64,000 nt of DNA. Source: Pinus tabuliformis. Lineage: Eukaryota > Streptophyta > Pinopsida > Pinales > Pinaceae. The notes under the pieces were generated by a model that was not told where the DNA came from, ran no database searches, and saw nothing but the letters and a program-made list of their open reading frames with translations. Location of the stretch: assembly GCA_031772625.1 (NCBI GenBank), contig CM062818.1:1683546167-1683610166 (forward strand), in the 5' to 3' direction. A program made the translations under genes and the position numbers. This document shows positions 1 to 10,751 of the stretch, one piece after another (positions within the stretch are counted from its first letter, which is position 1; every line of letters begins with the position of its first letter).

Positions 1-311
1 ATCCTAAAAATAGGGAAAAAAATTGTAAAATACAAAAATATTCATTTTTTTCCAATTTTTTTAATATCTAAAGCATCTACAACATAAAATAAATACATTG
101 ACACATAAATATGATAAAAAAACTAATATATAAGATGTGTAATATCATTTCTATTGCTACATCACACATAACAGTGAAACATGTCCCGAATAGTAAGTCC
201 TGATTCCCGAGTCCCAACTCAGCCTCAAAATATCAACAAAAAATATAATAATATATCTCATATCATGGGTCATAATGTCATATACAATGAAATGAACCAA
301 ATAACTAAAGT
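1..311. other. AT-rich stretch without a recognisable gene
   Basis: Low-complexity A/T-rich DNA. I see no open frame of convincing length, no RNA gene and no terminal-repeat structure here. It lies downstream (on the minus strand) of the coding tail at 312-455 and may be the 3' flank of that relic. Confidence 0.4.
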
Positions 312-455
312 CTAATACCACTGATTTCCTCTGCCCCTCTTGCGAGAAAATGCAATAGCTTTCCCTTTCCCTCTAGATGTAGATGTCGGTGGAGTTGGCA
401 GTGGACTCTGCTGTGCTCTAGAAGCTGAAGAACTAGGAGCTATAGGAGGTAGACC
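312..455 (-). pseudogene. C-terminal tail of an unknown protein, rich in Pro/Ser then Lys/Arg
   Basis: Read on the minus strand, about 45 codons are open and end in TAG at 312-314. The reading is Ser/Pro/Thr-rich and then strongly basic (RGKGKAIAFSRKRGRGNQWY). Upstream, the same frame is broken by a TGA near 460. Tails of this kind are seen at the ends of many plant transposase-like proteins, but I do not recognise the family and only the end is present. No promoter or start is visible. The plus-strand ORF over the same bases looks like its shadow. Confidence 0.3.
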
Positions 456-666
456 ACGTCACCAGTCCTGTACTGGTGATAGGGGTAGCCTGGGTAGGTT
501 TTGTCATCTCCTCATTAAAAAAAAAACAAGATTTTTTTCATAAAAATCGCGATTTCTTCATGTCATCGTGATTTTTTCCGAAAAAAAATTAACCTAAAAA
601 TTGGGTGATAATATCGCCAAACTCAAAAAATCTCTATTTTCCGATATTATCGCGATTTTTGCAACA

Positions 667-668
<2 letters not shown>

Positions 669-713
<45 letters not shown>
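669..713. repeat. (TA)n microsatellite
   Basis: About 22 perfect TA dinucleotides, ending 38 bp before the left LTR of TR-GAG copy A. Upstream, 541-660 holds several AATCGCGATTT-like palindromic words in A/T-rich DNA and no gene. Confidence 0.95.
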
Positions 714-715
<2 letters not shown>

Positions 716-751
716 TATCTTAGCCATTAGTTCTCTGACCTTTCTACTTCA

Positions 752-1839
752 TGTTGATTTGGAGTAGCATCGGATGTGCTCTAGCCACGAAATTTGGTGG
801 AGAGGTTAGGGCACATGAGATATCCAATACCCAGAAAGGGTTTGGGCAGATTCTAAACAGATCAGGAGATATTAAAATAATTAATATTTTTAATGGAGTC
901 CCTAAGTCTAAACTTAGGGAAAATAAAATATTAATGTGTATTAATATGAATCTGTGTTAGAATGGTCCAAAAGACATGGATCAAGCCAGATCTAATCTTA
1001 GCTGTTGATTAGAGACTTAATCTCGGCCATTGATACGTCAACAGGAAAAGTATAAGAGGAGGCTTGAGGGTCACTTGGAGAATACACCAGAGTGATCAGT
1101 CATTTTATTCTCTAGAGCGGGGTTTGCTAAGAGAGATAGAATTAGTGACTGGGAGATGCAGCTGAGGGGAATTTGAGTATAGAGAGACAAAGAGGCAGAG
1201 ATAGTGCTGGGAGAGAAGCGTAGTAGCCAAGGAGAGTGATGCAGAGCTAGACAAGCATCACGCAGGGCCATGCAGAGGCAGTTGGGCGCTGCGCAGAGCC
1301 TCAAAGAGGCCAGCGTTGCTGACACAGAGGGCCAGAGGGCTGATGCAGACCCATCCGGGGTGACGCAGGGCCAACGTGAGGCAGAGAGGGGCTGATGCAG
1401 TCTAGAGAGAGGTTAACACTGGGGTTTCTGGGGCAGATTTGTGCTGAGTAGCTACCAAAAGGATTATCTGGGGTTTCAGCCAGGAGATTTGTCATGAACT
1501 GAGAGGTATTACTGCCAAGGAAATTCTTTGTTGGGTAGGCTAGTTTCGACACCTAGATTGTACTCTGATATTGCTTAATAAGAAAACCCTCAGATAGTTG
1601 CATCGGTTTTCCCACATCGGGTTTTTTCGAGGACATTAGTCCAAAAATAATGGTGTCATATGGTGTGTTTGTTTTTGTTTCTTTTAGTTGTTGATCTGTA
1701 ATATGTTTAGCATGCACTAGTGTTTATTTTTAGTATTTACCTTGTAAATAACTTGTTAAGTAAAATAACAAGTAGGTAGGAATAAATCAGTTAAAGTGCA
1801 TGGAGGGTTTCTAACTAAGTAAACTTAGAAACTTCAACA
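752..1839 (+). repeat. 5' LTR of TR-GAG copy A
   Basis: Runs from TGTTGATTTGG to ACTTCAACA. A TATAAG box at 1051-1056, just after an ACGT-core word, is the likely Pol II promoter, with transcription expected to begin about 30 bp downstream. Bases 901-918 can fold into a 6-bp hairpin (CCTAAG/CTTAGG) that the other copies share. From about 1140 to 1440 the LTR holds irregular copies of a GACGCAGAGGGCCAGA-like word, a diverged minisatellite found in every LTR of the family. Confidence 0.9.
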
Positions 1840-1851
1840 TGGTATCAGAGC
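1840..1851 (+). promoter_or_regulatory. Primer binding site, initiator-Met tRNA type
   Basis: TGGTATCAGAGC directly follows the LTR end. This is the standard plant copia PBS, complementary to the 3' end of initiator methionine tRNA. The same site in reverse complement lies at 28171-28182 in copy B. Confidence 0.95.
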
Positions 1852-2432
1852 GAGGTTGCAAATCACGAGAGGACTAAAGGACATTAGCCAAGCGGAGCAA
1901 TAGCAGCAGAAAACAACTGTCCCGAGGTGATAGAAGATGTTTCTAGCAGAGCAACAACAAGGAAGGGTGACACAATGCCTGCATCATCAAGGGTGAGCCG
2001 GGAAGAGGCAGCATAAAGGCGAAGGAAGCCAAGAGAAACCTCACGTAGAGCCACGCAGTAGCTTGGAGGGTTGACGCAGTTGGCTGAGGAGGCCGGGTTG
2101 CAGTGCTGGGATTGCGCAGAGCCTAGGAGCTCTCACCTTCAGGTTGTTGGGGTTTAGAAGGCTGCGGGAATATTGCAGAGTGGAGCTGGTGAGGTATTGT
2201 AGTCAAAACAGTACCTGACAGAGCAAGGCCAGAGGAGTTGCTAGCTGAGGAACCCGGATCAGTGGTGCGGTTGCACAAGACGATCAGAGTAGGGGGCATC
2301 TCGACAGCGGCAGAAGGATTTCCAGGAGGGAAATCAGGACTCAGAGGGAGTCCAGAAGAGAACTTCCAGACGGGAAGTAGAGACTCAAAGGAGTTGAACA
2401 AAGAACTTCCAGGAGAGAAGTAGAGGAGCATC

Positions 2433-3296
2433 ATGGCACTACACGGAGTAAGAGACTAGGATAGACTGGACAGAGCATCGAACTACGCAGTCTGGAAGGC
2501 TAGAATCTTATCCGTACTTGACAGGCATCGTGTCAAGAAATTCGCCTTGAAGGTAAAAGCTATCCCAGTCGACTCCAATGATAATGACAGGTACGAGGAG
2601 GCGATGGCGAGGGCTAAGAGCATTATCCTTGATGGGGTCAAGAATCATGTAGTACTACACAACTGAGAAGGAAATGACATTTGAGATGTGGGAGGCTCTC
2701 AAGAAGCTGTACCAGCTTACTTCTGTGCAGAGAAGAATACTGCTTGAGAATCAGTTGAGGTCGTATCAGATGAAGAAGGGAGAACCGATTGACAACTTTC
2801 TTAGAGGATTGAATGAGATCCGAGATCGGTTGACTACTATATGGGCGAGACCAGCTCAGGAGTTGATGGTGAGGACAACCCTGAATGCTATCTCAGAAGA
2901 CTGGGAGGTATTTGTCCAGAGCATACTGGGTAGAGGGACACTTCCACCTTGGGACGAGATGTGGGTAGCTCTTTTCCAGGAAGAGATCAGACGACAGTCG
3001 AAGATGGGTAGTAGCATCAAGGGGATCAAAGTCAAGAAGGAGGAGGAAGATGTGGCCCTAGCATTTGAGGGAAAGCAGGAGAAGCGAAAGAAGAAAGATC
3101 TCTCCAAGATCAAGTGCTTCCACTGTGAGAGCTGGGTCATTATGCGACCCAGTGTCCAAGGAAGAGGAGTAAGGGAGAGTCTTCCGAAACTAAGGCAGCA
3201 CTAGCGCGGGCAGAGAAGGAAGTTTTGACAGACGATGACTGTGCCATGATTGTACATGCGCCACTTGAGAAGAAGTGAGGAGACATCGAGTTGTAG
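2433..3296 (+). pseudogene. gag: Copia-type Gag (UBN2/retrotran_gag family), disrupted
   Basis: The likely start is the ATG at 2433 (MALHG...), followed almost at once by a stop and a frame change. The N-terminal NYAVWKARIL stretch is the usual start of copia Gag. The middle, open from 2674, carries the conserved LRSYQMKKGE / FLRGLNEIRD / EEIRRQ core. The zinc knuckle begins CFHC at about 3117, but a 1-base loss inside it shifts the frame; read in the other frame the rest of the knuckle, including its last Cys, is present. A 2-base net loss near 2660 also shifts the frame relative to copy B. The last codons match copy B (GDIEL, TAG at 3294), but a TGG codon has become TGA at about 3276. Gag would form the particle and package RNA; this copy cannot make it. 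Confidence 0.85.
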
Positions 3297-3375
3297 TCAG
3301 GGGGACTACGGGCGATGAGGGGCAAGTTCCTTGAGGTACCCAACCTCTTGGATTAAACCTTTCTATGGGAGCCCT

Positions 3376-3936
3376 GAGGAGGAGTAGCAGGACTGGTTGA
3401 GTCGGGTAGAGACAGATGCGGATGAAGCGACAGAGAGAGCTACAGTGCAAGAGTCCCGAGATAGCGCGAGGCTAGAAGGCTGCAACAGTGCGAGAGGCAC
3501 AGGAGTGTTGCACCAGTGCAACATGGCACAAAGAGGTGTGCAACGGTGCAAGATGCAGGGAGTTGTTGCAGCAGCGCAGAGGTCAGAGAGGGAGCACTTG
3601 TGAGCGGCAGAGGGAGCTTCAACATCAGTGGGTGTCTCTAGCCCAACAGGAAGGTCAGATTGGGAGACCAGTTACTTATTTCTCAGTAACTGAGTTGTAG
3701 TGCAGCAGTGGGCAACACTATGCAACATGATGAGAGGAGGTGCAGTGCGGATGCAGTGTTGGGAGAAAGGACCAGCAACAACACGGATGCAGAGGGAGTT
3801 GTTGTACAGATGCAACAGTGGTAGTGGCAGAACCATGGGCAGCAGTATAGGATGCAACAGTGAAGAGGATGTTGGGCAGGAAGGCCTAGCATCAACACAG
3901 GTACCGATGCCAGATGATCAGAGTAATACTCAGTGA
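3376..3936 (+). pseudogene. Second conserved reading frame of TR-GAG, function unknown
   Basis: One frame from about 3376 to the TGA at 3934 reads as QDWLSRVETDADEATERAT and later ends in LASTQVPMPDDQSNTQ. It is broken by TGA at 3601 and TAG near 3693. The same frame, with similar residues and the same terminal stop, is present in copy B (26144-26655), which is also broken. The middle is Cys/Gln/Arg-rich because the DNA is made of diverged TGCAACAGTG-type repeats, so part of the openness may be due to repeat composition. It resembles no enzyme domain I know. It ends about 30 bp before the purine tract. It could be a remnant of pol spacer sequence or a separate small product. Confidence 0.4.
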
Positions 3937-3964
3937 GGAGTATTGCTAGAGCACAATCCTCGCT

Positions 3965-3973
3965 AAGAGGGAG
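3965..3973 (+). promoter_or_regulatory. Polypurine tract of TR-GAG copy A
   Basis: AAGAGGGAG lies immediately before the 3' LTR (TGTTGATT at 3974). It is the primer for plus-strand DNA synthesis, and copy B has the same sequence in reverse at 26107-26115. Confidence 0.9.
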
Positions 3974-5082
3974 TGTTGATTTGGGGTAGCATCGGATGTG
4001 CTCTAGCTACAAAATTTGGTGGAGAGCTTGGGGTACATGAGATCTCCAATACACAGAAAGGGTTTGGGCATATTCTAAATAGATCAGGAGATATTAAAAT
4101 AATTAATATTTTTAACGGAGTCACTAAGTCTAAACTTAGGGAACATAAAATATTATTGTGTATTAATATGAATCTGTGTTAGAATGGTCCAAAAGACATG
4201 GATCAAGCCAGATCTAATATTAGCCGTTGATTAGAGACTTAATCTCGGCTCTTGATATGTCAACAAAAAAAGTATAAGAGGAGGCTTGAGGGTCACTTGG
4301 AGAACACACCAGAGTGATCAGTGATTCTATTCTCTAGAGCGGGGTTTGCTAAGAGAGATAGAATTTGTGATCGGGAGATGCAGCTGAGGGGCATTTGAGT
4401 ACAGAGAGACAAAGAGGCAGAGATAGTGCAGGGAGAGTAGTGCAGTAGCCAAGGAGAGTGAGGCAAAGCCAGCCATGCATCATGCAGGGCCACGCAGAGG
4501 TAGCTAGGAGCTGCGCAGACCCTCAGAGAGGCCAGTGTTGCTGAAGCAGAGGGCCAGAGGGCTAACGCAAGGCCTCCCAGGGCTGATGCAGACCCATTCG
4601 AGGTGACGCAGGGCCAATGTGAGGTAGAGAGGTGCTGACGCAGTCCAGAGAGAGGCCGACGCTGGGGTTTCTGGGGTAGATTTGTGCTAAGTAGCTGCCG
4701 GAAGGATTATTTGGGGTTTCAGCCAGGAGATTTGTCAGAAACTGAGAGATATTACTGCCAAGGAAATTCTCTGTTGGGTAGGCCAGTTTCAGCACCCAGA
4801 TTGTACTATGATATTGCTTAATAAGAAAACCCTTAGATAGCTGCACTGGTTTTCCCACGTTGGGTTTTTCCAGGGACATTAGTTCAAAAATAATGGTTTC
4901 ATATGGTGTGTTTTTTTTTGTTTCTTTTAGTTGTTGATCTGTAATATATTGAGCATGAATTAGTGTTTATTTTCAGTATTTACATTGTAAATAACTTGTT
5001 AAGTAAAATAACAAGTAGGTAGGAATAAATCAGTTAAAGTGCATGGAGGGTTTCTAACTAGGTAAACTTAGAAACTTCAACA
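3974..5082 (+). repeat. 3' LTR of TR-GAG copy A
   Basis: Collinear with the 5' LTR: same ends, a TATAAG box at 4273 and the same GACGCAG-type minisatellite. The U3 hairpin is weakened by a substitution (ACTAAG). It is followed by CCTCA, the right target duplication. Confidence 0.9.
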
Positions 5083-5399
5083 CCTCATTCCACCTGGAGC
5101 GATACCTTACTGATGATAATTGTGGGCGTAAAATTGGCAACCTCCTTAGAAAGCCATTTTGTTTAAGATCCCTTAATCATTTAATCTGTAAGTTTTGTTG
5201 GGGAAGACTCCTGTGTGAGGATATCATCTGTCTAGAAAACAATAGAAGATTTCACGACTGAGGTGACAATAGTGGTGGATCCCATTGTTGTCAGAGATCT
5301 AGGAAAACCTAGCACTAGGGTGCTATATTTTGTAGTAATAGTACCTATGGTAAACCCTAGATTCTTTAGGGCACAAAGCCATGCCAACAATAGGGTTTA

Positions 5400-5744
5400 T
5401 ATTGGGTATTGGATAAGTCAATGCTCCCTGTGTGTTTCGTGACATGTGCTTAACCACCTCTTGAGGATCAGTTAATTCTGGCGATGCGTATGTTTATTAA
5501 CACTTGCGGGTTTTGCTGTAACGACAATCGCAATTCCAACAAGTGGTATCAAAGCCAAATGTCTTGAGTTTGGAACGCCCTCGTCTTGTGTTGGGGGAAG
5601 ATTGTTGGGCATTGTATAATCTAACGCTCCCCGTGTATTTTACGACATGTGCTTAACTACTTCTCAAGGATTCGTTAACTTTGGCGATGCATATATTTAC
5701 TAAAACCTGCAGGTTTTGGTGTAACGACAATCGTGATTCCAACA
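5400..5744 (+). mobile_element. TRIM (terminal-repeat retrotransposon in miniature)
   Basis: Two direct repeats of 142 bp (5400-5541 and 5603-5744) begin T(A/G)TTGGG and end CCAACA, a typical LTR inverted end. The first G has mutated to A in the left copy. The 61-bp interior starts with a Met-tRNA primer binding site (TGGTATCAAAGCC, 5544-5556) and ends in a purine tract (TTGGGGGAAGA). There is no coding capacity. The element is absent from the matching position in repeat X copy 2 near 16920. Flanks GTTTA and ACTTA match at only three of five bases, so the target duplication is decayed or my ends are off by a base or two. Confidence 0.85.
5544..5556 (+). promoter_or_regulatory. Primer binding site of the TRIM
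   Basis: TGGTATCAAAGCC lies two bases after the end of the left 142-bp LTR, the position and sequence expected for an initiator-Met tRNA primer site. Confidence 0.85.
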
Positions 5745-6253
5745 ACTTATATATGTTACAACAATATATTTGTTAACAACTTGACATGTCACTTTTAGGA
5801 GTTAAACTTGGGAAGGGAGGATAACATTCCTCCTCTTGACCACTCGAGTTAAACCCTATTGATCAAAGTCATGTTCTTCTTGTTGTTTTTTATTCTTTTG
5901 TACTTCTCATGGAAACTTTAGCCACTTTTATAGCAAAATCTTATGCCCTTTAGGATTCAAAGATGCCTTCAACTTCTCCCCTTATACTAGAATTATTTGT
6001 AGACTTTAGATGGTTTATGGCATATGCTAGTTTTGCTTATATGTAGTTTTTTTTTCTTTCTAGGAGTTATCTTTGTGCTCCCACTTTGTACTCACATTAT
6101 TGTACCTAATAGTCCCATTGACCTATTTATGGTCATTTGTTGGACATTAATAAAATTATCTTAACTTTTCTTATTTGCTAGTTACTATCCTTATTTGTTC
6201 GAAACCTCGTTCTCCACTTCTTAAGGTTGAGTAAGGATAGACCCTAATACCAC

Positions 6254-6286
6254 CTTCTTCCTAACTAATATATCTATATATCTATA

Positions 6287-6368
<82 letters not shown>

Positions 6369-6486
6369 CATGCCCTAGAGTGAAACCCAAATGCTAGGCA
6401 AACTCAAATGAGGCTTCTTCCTAACTAATATATATATATTCACATGCCCTAGAATGAAACTCAAATGCGAGCCAAACTTAAATGAG
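6254..6486. repeat. Tandem duplication around a (TA)n microsatellite
   Basis: The segment from CTTCTTCCTAACTAATATA to AAACTYAAATGAGG occurs twice in tandem (6254-6412 and 6413-6486). In the first copy the internal TA tract has grown to more than 70 bp; in the second it is only about 15 bp. Confidence 0.85.
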
Positions 6487-7019
6487 GAAAAATAACATCA
6501 GAGTATACCATAGTCCATTACAAGCTCTCTCTATCCATTTATGCAATGCTCCTTCTAAAACTCGTATCCCCATGAATTTCCCTATTAGGGTTTTCTCCTT
6601 GATGAAGTGATTTTTTACATTTCCATGTCTTCATCCAATATTAGTCTCATGTTTTCCTTTTTGGTTTTGATGCATTTCTTATGTTTCCTCACTAGAAAAC
6701 CTAGTTTTTCATGGTTTTCCTTCTTATCATTTTCCTCTATACCTCCTGATAACGGGGCCACAACTTTTGTTCTGAAACTTCCATTGTATACAATATTTTT
6801 TGGAATGTTCTCTTCCTCCCCGCTACCAATGGTAGTAATGAGCTCCATTCTTTGAACTCGCCAGAATTGGTGTTTGCCCTGACATTTTGTCGTCCTACTT
6901 CTGCAAACTTAAAGGAGAGTATCTTTTTTCTCGTGAGAATTTTGGTGTCTTCTTAAGTTTCATAAGATTTTTTTGATCTTTATTTAATATTTTATGGTTA
7001 TTTTTTTGTTTGGTTTAGT
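6487..7019. other. Stretch without a supported gene
   Basis: A minus-strand frame at 6615-6848 (77 codons, Lys/Glu-rich, starting MELITTIGSG) has coding-like composition but no recognisable domain, no partner exons and no second copy in the window. Otherwise I see nothing. Confidence 0.3.
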
Positions 7020-9000
7020 GGGTGGGAGATTAATGCAGGTCCTAATGGTCCAAGATTCTATAATTGTAGTGAGTAGAGGTGAATACTGTGGCTGTATATA
7101 TGGTCCCATATGTTTGTTTGTTTAAATTAAATGTATCTTACATTATTGGTCATTTGTTTACTTGTGAATGCAGTGCAATATAGGTAAAGGAATGTGGATG
7201 ATCATTGATGAAACTATTGAAATATCTTCATTTCAGATACATTATAGTGGAGCGCAATGGTGAAGTTGGAGGTGAGTTTCCTTTTGTTGCAAAATATATG
7301 TATAATGTGTTATAAAATATTTCTCATTTCAAACATTGTAGTTACTTTCCCTCTTTACTAGTTTAGGGTTTATGATTTTTGGTGTTTGAATAAGATGTAT
7401 TTTCTGGTGCACACGGTTATTCATAAGATTTCCGGACTTTGTTTAAGACTTTGGATAAGATATTTCATTATATGTTTCATATTTCTCACAATTGTGTGTA
7501 TTAATTTTTTTTCATTAATAATTTCTAGTTCCTATTTAATACTTTTAGTTTTTTGGTGTGCAGGGTTCCCTTGGTTGGCCATGGACACTTTTTGGGATTG
7601 GAGAGCATATATTGTCTCTTGCTTGTCATTTTATGTTTTCTTATTGTATTTTTAATTTATTGTTGGTCATATTCTCTTCTATTGTTTTTCTACCATTGTG
7701 GCTTTTATAACTTTACATTTGTGGGCATGGCTATGCTACTTTGTGGTTTGGTATTTTGTTTTTCTTGTATCTTTTGATCTATTTTTCTTTTGTTCATATT
7801 TTTTTGTTGGTTCAATGGGTGGGGAAATTAAGGAAGACCTTAACAACCCCATGGTGTGGGTTTAGGGCTGATGTGGAGTCCACAGGTGTAGTGGGAAAAG
7901 GAGGAGGAGGTATGTAACAGTGGAATTACATAAGTATATAGTTTTATGCCTATTTTAATTTTTCAAATTGTTGCTTCATCATTATATCATGTGTGTTTGT
8001 TGAAATTTAGATGCGACACAGATTAAGAAAGGTGAATGAGCATTGGTGAAACTTTTGAATATCTTTGTGTGAGAGAGACCTAAGGCACTATAGCAAAATT
8101 AGAAGCAAAGATAAAAGACTCATGTAAGTTCTAATTTGAGGTCCTCCTAGTTTAGATAGGATGGGTGTCTGCTTTCATTACCGATGTAGGTTTTATGATT
8201 GTTGGTCTTAGCATAAAATGCACTTTTATTTAAATTAGATGCATCTTATATTATTTGGGATTTACTTATTTATACCAATGTAGTGTTTATGATTGTTGGT
8301 CTATGTACTTTTATTTAAACTAGATGCATCTTTTATTATTTGGGATTTAGTTATTTATTGAATGCAATGCAAATGCAGGTAAAACAAGGTGGAGGAGCAA
8401 TGTTGAAACTTTTAAAATACTTTTTGTGTAAATGAGACTTAGAGAAGTGTAGGAGAGTGCAAAGGGAGAAGGTGAGTTCTCTTTTGGTTATGGCATGAAT
8501 ATCTTCGCATTTCAATACAATTGTTCTTCTGCCTCTTTCATTATTGAGGGATTATAATTTTTTATCGTTGCACAAGATCTACTTTTACATAATATTACTC
8601 GTAAGATTTTTTTTTTTTTTTTTTTGTTCTCCCAGGGGGGGGGTCTATTTTGGTTTCTATTTGTTACAATGAGTGGGCAAGATCTACTTTTACATAATAT
8701 TACTCACAAGAACTTTCTTTTTGGTCTATTTTGGTTTCTATTTGGTACAATGTGTGGGAAATAAAGGCAGGTGCTAGCAACCCATGATTCTAAAGGTGTA
8801 GTGGGTAAGGTGTAGGTTGAGGTGAGATGTATGATTTTAGGTATTTTTATTTAGATTCAAGGCATCTTACATTATTTCTCATTTATCTAATTATTGACAT
8901 GATGTAATGTAGGTATGTGGTGTAAAGAATCGCTAGCTAAACTACTAAAATATCCTTGTGAGGGAGAGATTGCATTAGAGTGCGAAGGCAAAGGAAATGG

Positions 9001-9683
9001 TAGAGGTGAGTTCTCTTTTAATGCCAATATCCATATATGATCTACTATTACCTATTTACCTATATATGATCCTCCCTCCTTACCTATTTAGGGTTTACTA
9101 TTTTTTAGTGTGAATAAGACTACTCATCATATTTTTGGTTTTTTTTTCGGTCTTTGTTCAAGATTACTCATAAGATTTTTTGATCTTTATTTTATATAGC
9201 TCACAACGTTGTGCGTAAATAATATTTTTCATAATACTTTATTGAGTGCTATGCAATGTAGATAATGGAATATGAAGAATCATTAACCAAACTATGAAAT
9301 ATCTCTATGAGAGAGTGATTGTAGTCGAAGGAAAAGGTAGAGGTGAGTTCTCTTTTAATGCCAATATCCATATATGATCTACTATTACCTATTTAGCAAT
9401 ATATGATCCTCCCTCCTTTCCTATTTAGGGTTTACTATTTTTTAGTGTGCATAAGATTACTCATCATATTTTTGGTCTTTGTTCGGTCTTTGTTCAAGAT
9501 CACTCATAAGATTTTCTGATCTTTATTTCATATAGCTCACAACGTTGTGTGTAAATAATATTTTTCATACTACTTTATTGAGTGCTATGCAATGCAGATA
9601 ATGGAATATGAAGAATCATTAACCAAACTATGAAATATCTCTATGAGAGTGATTGTAGTAAAGTGCAGAGTCAAAGGCAAAGG
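9001..9683 (+). repeat. Two recent tandem units inside array 1
   Basis: Two units with periods of 337 and 345 bp (starts at 9001, 9338 and 9683, each at TAGAGGTGAGTTCTC) are much more alike than their neighbours, with long identical runs. They mark a later duplication within the array. Confidence 0.85.
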
Positions 9684-10751
9684 TAGAGGTGAGTTCTCTT
9701 TGGGTGCAAAATTTGTGTATGTTTTGCTGTGAAATTCTTCTAATTTCAATTACAATAGTTCTCCTCCCTCCTTACCTATTGAGGGTTGATGATTTTTAGT
9801 GCTTGCATAAGATGTATTTTCTAGTGCATAAGATGACTCATAATATTGTTGGTCTCTATTTATAATTTCTCATAAGATATTTTGATCTTTGTTTCATATT
9901 TATTACAACATTTTGTGTGTATTTAAATTTTTTCATAATATGTTTTTGTTGTGCAAGGTGTCTTTGGTTGGCCATCGATGCATTTTGGGGTTGCATATCA
10001 TAGTCTTCATCCATTGTTTCTCTTATTTATTTATTTGTTTATTTTTTAATTAAGTTTTGTGTTTTTTTTGCTATTGTTGGTTTATTGTTGCGGTTTTTTC
10101 ATTTATGAGCATGGCCATGGTTACTTGCTTGATATATTTTTTATTGTGTCCTTATCTACTTTTATTACTTTTGTTTTACTTTTATGGGTGGGTGGGGAAG
10201 TTAAATAGGTCCTTACAACCCATTTTGTGGGTTCTAAGTGTAGTGGAAAAAAGGCAATGTAGGCATGCATTGAAGAATTTACTTGTTTTCTATTATATAA
10301 TCATATGGTGCCATGCTGGTTTGAATTTAATTGAATTGTTGACTCATAATTATATCATGTTTGTTTATTTAAATTTAAATTCAATGTAGGTTAAGGACAA
10401 TGGAGGAACATTGATGAAACCACTGAATGTCTTTATGTGAGAGATGTGGGGCACTCTAGAAAAGGTAGAAGCAATGGCTTAGTTTTTCCATTGATATGCC
10501 TCTTATTTTTTTGCATTTTGTGAGCATCACATGCTAATTTGTTTTTCTATGACATTTTTCTCTTTTTAGGAACAATAGTTCACCTCTTTTTTTACCTAAT
10601 TAGAGTTGACCATTACTCATAAGATTTATGGTAAGATTTTTCATAATATCTTAAAGTGTCTATTTTATATCCCAGAAGACTTTTCTTCTTTCTCATAAGA
10701 TCTCGAGATCTATTTAATAATTTTTGCTTTTATTTTTGTTTGGCTAGGTAG

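Larger units (their letters stand above)
752..5082 (+). mobile_element. Gag-only LTR retrotransposon (TR-GAG type), copy A, complete
   Basis: Two direct LTRs of about 1.1 kb start TGTTGATTTGG and end ACTTCAACA. They flank a 2.1-kb internal region that begins with a copia-type primer binding site and ends with a purine tract. The internal region codes for a decayed copia-type gag and then a purine-rich, TGCAAC-rich segment. There is no protease, integrase, reverse transcriptase or RNase H, so the element must depend on enzymes supplied by a partner. Flanking bases 747-751 (CTTCA) and 5083-5087 (CCTCA) form a target duplication with one mismatch. The two LTRs differ at about 6-7% of the first 250 aligned positions by eye, so the insertion is old. 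Copy B (25028-30305) and the LTR fragment at 18184 belong to the same family. Confidence 0.9.
5088..6240. repeat. Dispersed repeat X, copy 1 (host of TR-GAG A and the TRIM)
   Basis: Aligns with 16620-17180 over many blocks, for example the TTCCACCTGGAGC, CCTAGCACTAGGGTGCTA and ACTTGGGAAGGGAGGATAACA words. Copy 1 is interrupted by TR-GAG A at its left side and by the TRIM at 5400-5744. No coding frame is evident. The family is unknown. Confidence 0.75.

Noticed and set aside
5400..5744. Cassandra-type TRIM with 5S rRNA-like LTR
   Set aside because: I see no 5S rRNA promoter boxes in the 142-bp repeats.
8605..8645. T-run followed by a run of about nine G as a regulatory site
   Set aside because: More likely a slippage-prone or poorly sequenced homopolymer region inside array 1.
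7386..10389. Plus-strand ORFs that look like hydrophobic membrane proteins (7386-7655, 7553-7777, 10057-10389)
   Set aside because: Their Phe/Leu/Tyr content comes from T-rich intron-like spacer DNA. They cross unit boundaries of the array and are not kept between units.
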